From Chlamydiota bacterium (GTDB lineage Bacteria > Chlamydiota > Chlamydiia > Chlamydiales > SLFE01), in assembly GCA_011065065.1 (NCBI GenBank), contig JAAKFL010000033.1:1-12767 (forward strand): a DNA stretch of 12,767 nucleotides, given 5' to 3'. This document shows, piece after piece, positions 1 through 5,160 of this stretch (position 1 is its first letter; every line of letters starts with the position of its first letter). Position numbers and translations under genes: made by a program. Below the pieces are notes generated by a model. It had not been told where the DNA came from. It ran no database searches and was given only the letters and a program-made list of their open reading frames with translations.

Positions 1-105
1 ATTCTATATTGCGCATCAGGGCCGCAGGCCTGGTAGCGAAAGACCATCAAGAAGACAGCGAGCAAGTCGTGACTTCATCGCTATTTCCTTGATGAAATAA
101 GCCAG

Positions 106-143
106 TTTTTGGAGTGCGCAGGCAAGCCTGCGCACTCCAAAAA
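106..143. repeat. Intact palindromic repeat with GGAGTGCGCAGGC arms
   Basis: The arm GGAGTGCGCAGGC (111-123) is followed by AA and then by its exact reverse complement (126-138), flanked by TTTTT and AAAAA that also pair. The dyad is perfect, with 18-bp arms and a two-base centre. The same left arm, with similar bases before it (AAGYCAG), recurs at 12506-12528, where the copy is split by an insertion. This is therefore a repeat family and not a one-off terminator, although a transcript crossing it would form a strong hairpin followed by a U or A run. Confidence 0.85.
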
Positions 144-162
144 ATGGTTTAAAATGAACAAG

Positions 163-197
163 ACATCCTGTTCATCCTGACCATCCTTTTATCCTGT
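163..197 (+). repeat. Half copy of the ATCCTG word repeat
   Basis: Four near-copies of ATCCTG (ATCCTGTTC, ATCCTGACC, ATCCTTTT, ATCCTGT) follow one another over 35 bases. The segment matches the left arm of the long hairpin at 6842-6926 at most positions, but here the mirrored right arm is missing. It lies between the palindrome at 106-143 and the end of the downstream ptsN gene. Confidence 0.65.
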
Positions 198-234
198 AAA
201 AAAAAACACAAGAGATCTGAGGCTCAAAAACCCG

Positions 235-927
235 CTATCCGATATCGGCTTCCCAAGAACGCAAGAAAGATAAAATATCATTCTTAATGGGCTTCTTCTT
301 CAGAAAATCCATCATTTTAGAATCCCGACTCAAATGAGCTATCTTCGCAAGAAGATTCAAATGACGTTTGTCATCACAAGCGAAGAGGAAAAAGAGTGTG
401 TGAACCGGCTCGTTATCCAAAGCTCCAAAATCAATGGGCTCCTTTGGAAAAACAACAGCCACTGCATCATAATGGGTGTTGAAGGTAATTTCACGAGTAT
501 GCGGAATCGCAATCCCGTGATTTAACCCTGTGGGCATCAAGTTTTCACGGTCCAACAAGAGATCAGTCATAAGATCGGGATCAAATCCCAGCTGCTTGCA
601 AAGAATCTCCGAAGAATTTCGAATGATCTCTTCTTTATTAGATCCAGGAACATCGTGATAGACACCCCCTTTATGGATCGCACGGAAAAGAGCGTATTGT
701 TTGATTCCACGAGAGGGGTGTTTGTGTTCATCACTGTCCTGAAGAATATTGAATTCTTTTTCGGTCTCCAGCTCATTGCGAACAATCCAGTCCTCCACTT
801 CATTACGATTGAAGCGATATTCTTCATTCAGTTGGTAAGCAGGAATTTTCCCATCAGAAAGCCAGCGTCGAATGGTGGATTCGGATACATTTAGTAAATC
901 GGCCACATCTTCAATCTTAAGGTCCAT
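235..927 (-). CDS. ptsN: PtsN-like EIIA-Ntr protein with N-terminal MerR/excisionase-type DNA-binding domain
   Basis: This is a 230-residue two-domain protein. Residues 1-51 look like the helix-turn-helix of the excisionase/MerR class (VADLLNVSESTIRRWLSDGKIPAYQL, shown here only as the pattern 'LLNVSESTIRRWLSDGKIPA', followed by RFNR). Residues 75-230 are a PTS EIIA type 2 (mannitol/Ntr) domain with the phospho-accepting His at 143 in GIAIPHTRE. No sugar-transport components are encoded nearby, so a regulatory role in phosphotransfer is more likely than transport. Chlamydiae are known to carry two ptsN paralogues, one with such an HTH domain. The start follows GGAAGGAGACACC, a strong ribosome binding site, 12 bp after the ptsN paralogue upstream, which suggests co-transcription with it and dut. 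The DNA target and phosphodonor cannot be read from the sequence. Confidence 0.9.
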   Translation of the reverse strand: MDLKIEDVADLLNVSESTIRRWLSDGKIPAYQLNEEYRFNRNEVEDWIVRNELETEKEFNILQDSDEHKHPSRGIKQYALFRAIHKGGVYHDVPGSNKEEIIRNSSEILCKQLGFDPDLMTDLLLDRENLMPTGLNHGIAIPHTREITFNTHYDAVAVVFPKEPIDFGALDNEPVHTLFFLFACDDKRHLNLLAKIAHLSRDSKMMDFLKKKPIKNDILSFLRSWEADIG

Positions 928-939
928 GGTGTCTCCTTC

Positions 940-1389
940 CTAAAACCCTTCAAATAGTTTGACAACCTCTTCCGGAGATTTTGCATTCAGAATTTTCTTG
1001 CGACGCTCCTCGTCCTTCAGCGCTAAAGTGAGACTAGAAAGGATTTGGAGGTACTCGGTTTGTTTATCATCCGGCCCTCCAATCAAAAATACCAATCTCA
1101 CGGGATTGTTATCCAACGCATCCCAGTCCACACCTTTATCTAAAATCCCAACTGCAATAAAGAAATCGTCATATTCTTGTAATTTTGCATGCGGAATGGC
1201 AACTCCCATCCCAATGCCTGTCGTCACTATCTTTTCCCTTTCAATAATCGCATCAAAGAGAGATTCATTATGATCAACTTTCCTCTCTTTGACAAGCGTG
1301 TCCACAAGGGATTTGATGACATCATCACGGCTTTTGCCATTGAGAAAGATGATCATTTTAGGATCGAGATAGTGTGAAATCGTAACCAT
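940..1389 (-). CDS. ptsN: PtsN, nitrogen-type PTS EIIA protein
   Basis: This is a single-domain EIIA-Ntr protein of 149 residues from the chosen start. The phosphorylatable His is H67 in MGVAIPHAKL, preceded by REKIVTTGIG, the usual lead-in to this site, and followed by VDWDALDNNPVRLVFLI, which is typical of the family. The frame stays open to an ATG at 1422 that overlaps the dut stop codon. I prefer the ATG at 1389 because MVTISHYLDP matches the usual family N-terminus and a GGAAAAGAAGAG stretch lies just upstream. With EIINtr/NPr partners it would relay phosphate as a cytoplasmic regulator; no partners are in this window. The gene sits between dut and the HTH-bearing paralogue, all on one strand. 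Confidence 0.88.
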   Translation of the reverse strand: MVTISHYLDPKMIIFLNGKSRDDVIKSLVDTLVKERKVDHNESLFDAIIEREKIVTTGIGMGVAIPHAKLQEYDDFFIAVGILDKGVDWDALDNNPVRLVFLIGGPDDKQTEYLQILSSLTLALKDEERRKKILNAKSPEEVVKLFEGF

Positions 1390-1421
1390 AAGCTCTTCTT
1401 TTCCGAACAACAAATTTAGCA

Positions 1422-1868
1422 TTAATTAACGCCTGTATGACCAAAACCACCCGTTCCCCGTACAGTGACTTTAAGTTCTTCGCACTCGACAAAATGAGCG
1501 CGGGTAACGGGAGTTAAAATCATTTGGGCAATCCTCATATCAGGGGTCACAACAAAATCTCTTTTGCCGTGATTAATCAAAATCACTCTCACCTCGCCGC
1601 GATAATCTGAATCGATTGTCCCAGGCGTATTCAATACGGTAACTCCATGTTTCAACGCCAGTCCACTTCGTGGACGAACCTGAATTTCATAGCCAAGGGG
1701 AATGGCAAAACGAAGTCCTGTCGGAATCAAGGCCGTGCTACCAGGTTCAATAGTAATCGGTTCGTCTATGTGGGCTCTTAAATCGGCACCTGCTGCCTCT
1801 AATGACGCATAGGAGGGAATCTTTTCCTTGTCTTCAGCGGTGGTGAGAACTTCGATGACTTCTTGCAT
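1422..1868 (-). CDS. dut: Deoxyuridine 5'-triphosphate nucleotidohydrolase (dUTPase)
   Basis: This enzyme hydrolyses dUTP to dUMP and pyrophosphate, keeping uracil out of DNA and feeding thymidylate synthesis. All five trimeric dUTPase motifs are present in order: AGADLRA (26-32), RPRSGLALKHG (65-75), the NTPGTIDSDYRGE region (80-92) with the catalytic Asp at 86, RIAQMIL (112-118) and the glycine-rich C-terminal arm RGTGGFGHTG (137-146). Its 148 residues match the usual bacterial length. The ATG follows GAGGAAAAAGCAC, an acceptable ribosome binding site. accD ends 38 bp upstream on the same strand. The dut-ptsN-ptsN order is, from memory, the order in Chlamydia. Confidence 0.96.
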   Translation of the reverse strand: MQEVIEVLTTAEDKEKIPSYASLEAAGADLRAHIDEPITIEPGSTALIPTGLRFAIPLGYEIQVRPRSGLALKHGVTVLNTPGTIDSDYRGEVRVILINHGKRDFVVTPDMRIAQMILTPVTRAHFVECEELKVTVRGTGGFGHTGVN

Positions 1869-1906
1869 GTGCTTTTTCCTCAGTGTGATATGATAACTTC
1901 TGGGTT

Positions 1907-2860
1907 TTATTCTCGGGTTGAGCTAAAGGTGTATCTCATTGCCATCGGTCGTAAAGATGGTTCGCGTTGACGAATCTGATGGGGAGCAGAGGAATCTTTT
2001 TCCTCTTTATGTCCCCTTTCATTGCCGGTTATGTACTGCAACAGTTGTGAAAGTTTCTTTTTCAGCTCATGTCTCCTCACAATACAATCAATCATTCCAT
2101 GTTGCAAGAGAAATTCTGATTTTTGAGCTCCTTCCGGAAGCTTCTCCCCAATGGTCTGTTCGATCACGCGTGGTCCGGCAAAACAGATTAATGCTCCCGG
2201 CTCAGCGATAATGATATCCCCCAACGAAGCAAAAGAGGCTGTGACTCCTCCCGATGTCGGGTTTGTTAAAATAGAGATATAAGGAATTTTTTTTTCGTGA
2301 AGTTTCGCAAGTGCTGCAGATGTCTTGGCCATCTGCATCAAAGAAAAAATGGACTCTTGCATACGAGCTCCGCCCGAAGCTGTGACAATCACCAGGGGGA
2401 GCCTTGTGTGGAGCGAATACTCGATAAGTAATGTCAACCGTTCACCAACCACAGATCCCATCGAACCGCCCATGAACTTAAAGTCCATTATCCCCAAAGC
2501 AACACGCTGTCCCTCAATTTTGCAGGTCCCAACACAAACAGCTTCGTTCCGCTCAGATTTTCTTTTAGCTTCAGCAAGTCTTTCTTCGTAAAGCTTGCTG
2601 TCTTTAAATTTCAATGAATCAACAGGACTGATGTCCCCAAAAAGTTCTTCAAATGACCCCTCGTCCACAAGTACATTCAACCGCTCAAGTACAGATAAAC
2701 GATAGTGATGGTCGCATTTGGGACAACAATTGAAATTTTGTGATAGCTCGTTGACATGGATAAGGTCATGACATTCAGTGCATTTAAGCCAGCCGCTGAA
2801 GCCATCCTTTTTAGAAGTCCGTACCTTAATTTTTGGTTTGTCGCGAGAAAACAGTCTCAT
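1907..2860 (-). CDS. accD: Acetyl-CoA carboxylase carboxyltransferase beta subunit
   Basis: With AccA this protein transfers the carboxyl group from carboxybiotin to acetyl-CoA, forming malonyl-CoA for fatty acid synthesis. From the chosen ATG (317 residues) there is a four-Cys zinc finger (C27, C30, C46, C49), then the carboxyltransferase core: FMGGSMGSVVGE (about 129-140), ASGGARMQE (161-169), PTSGGV (201-206) and FAGPRVIEQTIGEKLP. The frame could also start at a TTG two codons earlier, but MRLFSRDKPK is the natural N-terminus. There is no clear ribosome binding site. A perfect dyad and a good promoter lie upstream. The last 35 or so residues, rich in charged residues and ending YTFSSTRE, are not part of the conserved core and I cannot assign them. 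Confidence 0.95.
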   Translation of the reverse strand: MRLFSRDKPKIKVRTSKKDGFSGWLKCTECHDLIHVNELSQNFNCCPKCDHHYRLSVLERLNVLVDEGSFEELFGDISPVDSLKFKDSKLYEERLAEAKRKSERNEAVCVGTCKIEGQRVALGIMDFKFMGGSMGSVVGERLTLLIEYSLHTRLPLVIVTASGGARMQESIFSLMQMAKTSAALAKLHEKKIPYISILTNPTSGGVTASFASLGDIIIAEPGALICFAGPRVIEQTIGEKLPEGAQKSEFLLQHGMIDCIVRRHELKKKLSQLLQYITGNERGHKEEKDSSAPHQIRQREPSLRPMAMRYTFSSTRE

Positions 2861-2880
2861 AATCAAAAATATAAGTTAAT

Positions 2881-2902
2881 CTCGACTTTGTACAAAGTCG
2901 AG
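2881..2902 (-). promoter_or_regulatory. Perfect 22-bp dyad in the accD leader
   Basis: CTCGACTTTGT is followed directly by its exact reverse complement, giving a gapless 22-bp palindrome that ends 20 bases before the accD ATG and lies downstream of the predicted accD promoter. It could be an operator for a dimeric regulator or an RNA hairpin that restricts ribosome access. No poly-T run follows directly, so an ordinary terminator is less likely. The core TACAAAGTCG also occurs next to the repeat near 9349-9358, so a repeat-derived origin is possible. Confidence 0.5.
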
Positions 2903-2920
2903 TTAATGCTAGTTGCCCCA

Positions 2921-2949
2921 ATTGTAGTAGATTGGGCCTCAATGCGCAA
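2921..2949 (-). promoter_or_regulatory. Candidate accD promoter
   Basis: On the minus strand a -35 box TTGCGC (2944-2949) is separated by 17 bp from a -10 box TACAAT (2921-2926), close to the sigma-70/sigma-66 consensus. The start would fall near 2914, leaving a leader of about 53 bases that contains the 22-bp dyad. The -10 also sits inside an imperfect inverted repeat (2912-2939) with GCCCAAT and ATTGGGGC arms, which could be an operator. Confidence 0.5.
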
Positions 2950-3024
2950 TAGGTAAATCTCGAAGGGACTCTATTGAAAATTAACTGGGGTAGGCAGTTA
3001 AATGAAATTTTAATTGATATATAC

Positions 3025-3042
3025 AGGGGTCAAAAGACCCCT
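3025..3042 (-). terminator. Candidate sodA terminator hairpin
   Basis: On the minus strand AGGGGTC, loop TTTT and GACCCCT form a perfect 7-bp GC-rich stem 15 bases after the sodA stop. The bases that follow are AT-rich (GTATATATCAATT) but lack a clean T run, so termination may be weak or factor-assisted. A second small dyad (TTAACTG/CAGTTAA, 2981-3001) follows. Confidence 0.5.
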
Positions 3043-3057
3043 AGTACTCTGTATCAG

Positions 3058-3669
3058 TTAAGACTTTGCTTTTTGGTATCGTTCGGCTACGTTTTGCCAG
3101 TTCACAACTTTCCAAATCTCTTCAAGATACTTAGGGCGTGCGTTTTTGTAGACCAAGTAGTAGGCGTGCTCCCACACGTCAATTCCCAGAAGGGGAATCA
3201 GCCCTGTTTTGCATAGGGGGTCTTGATTGGCACATGTCGCAATTTCCAAACGGTCTTTGGCTTTGTTGTAACCAAGCCATCCCCAGCCAGATCCCTGGAT
3301 TGGTCCTGTTTTTCCGTTGAATTGAGAAATGAAATTCTCCAGTGAACCAAAATCTTGGTTGATGGCATCAGCCAGTGCGCCACTTGGAGGAGTCCCACCA
3401 CCTGCACTAGGTGAGGCTAAATTTGTCCAAAAAATGCTGTGGTTCAGATGTCCACCACCATTAAAGTTAATAGCAGATTGTAGATTGATCTCCGCAGCTA
3501 AATCATTCTCTTTTTCAGCTTGCTCATATTTTTCGAGGGCAGCATTGAGGTTGTTTACATACCCCTGATGGTGCTTGTTGTAATGCAGGTCCATGATCTC
3601 AGCGCTGATCACAGGTTCGAGAGCATTCAGCTCGTATGGAAGTTTTGGTAATTCATGCTTTTGGGCCAT
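3058..3669 (-). CDS. sodA: Superoxide dismutase, Mn/Fe family, probably Mn type
   Basis: The enzyme converts superoxide to oxygen and hydrogen peroxide in the cytoplasm. Its 203 residues match the family length. The four metal ligands are visible: H29, H77 in GGGHLNHSIFW, D164 and H168 in the signature DVWEHAYY. Y37 in HHQGYV is the usual second-shell tyrosine. Q149 in CANQDPL, together with glycines before H74, is the arrangement seen in Mn-dependent members, where the active-site Gln comes from the C-terminal domain. Metal choice is thus inferred as Mn. The ATG has a strong AGAGGAG ribosome binding site 7 bases upstream and a candidate promoter (3694-3722), so it probably has its own transcript. 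From memory, Chlamydia also has sodM next to accD. Confidence 0.96.
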   Translation of the reverse strand: MAQKHELPKLPYELNALEPVISAEIMDLHYNKHHQGYVNNLNAALEKYEQAEKENDLAAEINLQSAINFNGGGHLNHSIFWTNLASPSAGGGTPPSGALADAINQDFGSLENFISQFNGKTGPIQGSGWGWLGYNKAKDRLEIATCANQDPLCKTGLIPLLGIDVWEHAYYLVYKNARPKYLEEIWKVVNWQNVAERYQKAKS

Positions 3670-3693
3670 ATGTTATCTCCTCTTTTAGGAAGT

Positions 3694-3722
3694 ATCATCG
3701 CGTATTTTTTGATTTGTGGCAA
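3694..3722 (-). promoter_or_regulatory. Candidate sodA promoter
   Basis: On the minus strand TTGCCA (3717-3722, five of six consensus bases) is followed after 17 bp by GATGAT (3694-3699, four of six). The start would lie near 3687, giving a leader of about 18 bases that includes the AGAGGAG ribosome binding site. Confidence 0.45.
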
Positions 3723-3737
3723 GAGATGCCTTGTAAA

Positions 3738-3811
3738 TTTAACCGCGAAGATCGCGAAGATCGCTGAGATTTTTCTTTTCTTCGCGCGTCTTCGCGATCT
3801 TCGCGGTTAAA
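3738..3811. repeat. Long hairpin repeat of CGCGAAGAT words
   Basis: The left arm, TTTAACCGCGAAGATCGCGA and onward, is mirrored by a right arm ending CGCGATCTTCGCGGTTAAA. About 25 bp pair around an AT-rich centre (GAGATTTTTCTTTTC). The arm itself consists of CGCGAAGAT repeated two to three times. It lies between hemD and sodA, starting 7 bases after the hemD stop on the minus strand, so it could act as the hemD terminator or protect the 3' end. The right arm carries small differences (CGCGCG for CGCTGA). Confidence 0.8.
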
Positions 3812-3817
3812 AAAAAG

Positions 3818-4441
3818 TTAAAGAATCTTGAAATTCAAAAGGTTTTCTTTTGTAACTGGACCAATTGGCGTGAGGATTTTGTCCATGGGGAGCTCACCGT
3901 ACGCTTCGATGAACCCCTGGACTGTTGAGGGACTAGTAAAAATAATTTCATCAAAATCCTCTAAGTCAGGAAGAGGATCCGGCTTCACCGTGACCGTGTC
4001 ATAAAGGACATATTCAAAAAAGGGATGTTGATTTTGTTCCAAATAGTTGGGAATGACTCTCCTCGATAATGCAGAATGGGGCCACAAAAAATACGGCTTC
4101 TTTAAATTTAAGGATTCTATGAGCTCTATCAACCCTTCCGATGTTTCCACTTCGGGAACTAAAACATTTTCAATTCGCTGTTTATGAAGTGATGATTGCG
4201 TCTTTTCCCCAACTGCCAACCAAGTTTTCCCCTCGATCAACAGACGGTTAGGTAAATATTGAACGAAAATGTCTACTGTTGTTTGACTGGTGAAAATCAG
4301 GTGAGTTGCGTATGCAAGTTTTTCAAATAGAGGATCCAAAAGGGGTCGGGGTTCAATTCGAATTAAGGGGCAATGGAAAATGTCTTGGCCTTCAGGAGGC
4401 CTTAACCCTGTATAGAAGCGGCGCATCGGCACTCCAAACAT
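3818..4441 (-). CDS. hemD: Uroporphyrinogen-III synthase
   Basis: This enzyme cyclises hydroxymethylbilane with inversion of ring D to give uroporphyrinogen III. Recognition rests on a divergent but readable HemD pattern: FHCPLIRIEP (22-31) near the N-terminus, LIFTSQTTV (48-56) and the more conserved C-terminal IIFTSPSTVQGFIEAYG followed by LTPIGPVT. Its 207 residues are slightly short of the usual 240-260. The gene overlaps the end of hemC by 40 bp in another frame; an internal ATG at 4426 (MRRFYTGLRPPEG) is an alternative start, still within hemC. Overlap with hemC and consecutive pathway steps support the call and imply translational coupling. The hairpin repeat at 3738-3811 follows the stop. 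Confidence 0.88.
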   Translation of the reverse strand: MFGVPMRRFYTGLRPPEGQDIFHCPLIRIEPRPLLDPLFEKLAYATHLIFTSQTTVDIFVQYLPNRLLIEGKTWLAVGEKTQSSLHKQRIENVLVPEVETSEGLIELIESLNLKKPYFLWPHSALSRRVIPNYLEQNQHPFFEYVLYDTVTVKPDPLPDLEDFDEIIFTSPSTVQGFIEAYGELPMDKILTPIGPVTKENLLNFKIL

Positions 4442-5070
4442 GAAAATAACTCTTCCATCTCCTGATCTTCTTCTCGTGCTAAGACTGCAAGCTTTCCTTG
4501 TAATGGGGGTGTTTCACCGGGGAGGCGTATTCGATTGAGGTGGGTTAGGTTTAAACGAATGAGTGCTGCCTCGGCCAGGACGACACCATCAACTGTATCG
4601 AGTTGTTGCAGCCTTTGATGGATGGTTCCTCGGAGATCTGTAAATGTGAAATCTGAACGGAGTTGTAAGACGGCTGCTTCGCGTCTTTCAGACGAGGTGG
4701 CAATGAGGGCTCCAGGTGATAAGGTTTCTAGGGTTTCGCCGTCACGTAATACCAAAGAGTCCCCATCATCAATTCCGTGTGTGAGGGCGATGATTTTCAA
4801 TCCTTTTGGGAGGGGATCAGGAAGATCTTTAGCAGAATGAATGGTGATGCGACAGTCGTGATTGAGAAGTTGCTCATCGAGCTCACGGGTAAAAAAGTCT
4901 GTTTTTTCCAGCCCTCGTAATGAAGTCTTTAGGTCTTGGTCGCCAGTTGTTTTCAGGGTCTTGAGTTCAAAAACGATGTGGGGATGGGTCTTACGGAGCT
5001 CTTGTAAGACTTCTTGAACTTGAACTTTGGATAAAGGAGACTCACGTGCTCCTACTTTAATCACAGACAT
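4402..5070 (-). CDS. hemC: Porphobilinogen deaminase (hydroxymethylbilane synthase), short form
   Basis: HemC joins four porphobilinogen units into hydroxymethylbilane. Visible motifs are the N-terminal VGARESPLSKVQ, HSAKDLP with the catalytic Asp at 82, SSERREA (126-132) and DLRGTIHQRL (145-154) from the substrate and cofactor site. At 222 residues it is about 90 short of the usual 310. It ends just after LAREEDQEMEELF, so the third domain, which carries the Cys that anchors the dipyrromethane cofactor (EGGC in E. coli), is absent. From memory, Chlamydia HemC is also short. Cysteines near the end (C211, C214, C216) might substitute; that is inference. No ribosome binding site precedes the ATG, and a candidate promoter ends only 8 bases upstream. 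hemD overlaps its 3' end. Confidence 0.92.
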   Translation of the reverse strand: MSVIKVGARESPLSKVQVQEVLQELRKTHPHIVFELKTLKTTGDQDLKTSLRGLEKTDFFTRELDEQLLNHDCRITIHSAKDLPDPLPKGLKIIALTHGIDDGDSLVLRDGETLETLSPGALIATSSERREAAVLQLRSDFTFTDLRGTIHQRLQQLDTVDGVVLAEAALIRLNLTHLNRIRLPGETPPLQGKLAVLAREEDQEMEELFSCLECRCAASIQG

Positions 5071-5078
5071 TTGCTATT

Positions 5079-5107
5079 AATTTAGCAGGGAATGTGAATT
5101 CAATCAA
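5079..5107 (-). promoter_or_regulatory. Candidate hemC promoter, possibly giving a leaderless transcript
   Basis: On the minus strand TTGATT (5102-5107) is separated by 17 bp from TAAATT (5079-5084). Initiation would fall near 5072, one or two bases before the hemC ATG. hemC has no Shine-Dalgarno-like sequence, which fits, but AT-rich DNA produces such matches easily. Confidence 0.3.
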
Positions 5108-5160
5108 TTAGATTTAGTTATTGTAATGTCCACTGTATAGGTCATTCATCTTATGACTGT

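Larger units (their letters stand above)
1..234. other. Left-edge stretch without an assignable gene
   Basis: Positions 1-100 are richer in G+C than the neighbouring DNA (about 53% over the first 60 bases). They are open in two plus-strand frames that run in from the edge: one ends at a TGA at 90-92, the other at a TAA at 98-100. A 20-codon minus-strand frame also starts with ATG just after an AAGGAA. I recognise no protein in any of them, so this may be the tail of a gene beyond the edge or a repeat. Positions 101-234 hold the palindrome and the ATCCTG repeat listed separately. On the minus strand, downstream of the ptsN stop, there is a run of nine T (plus-strand A run at 198-206) but no convincing hairpin before it. 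Confidence 0.4.

Noticed and set aside
1..100. Partial genes at the left edge, in two plus-strand frames and one minus-strand frame
   Set aside because: None gives a recognisable protein end, and all three overlap. The base composition could equally reflect a repeat.
1390..1422. Longer ptsN start at the ATG overlapping the dut stop
   Set aside because: The extra 11 residues do not look like the family N-terminus, and the downstream ATG has a purine-rich site before it.
2981..3001. Small dyad TTAACTG/CAGTTAA
   Set aside because: A 7-bp AT-rich stem with a 7-base loop is expected by chance in this sequence.
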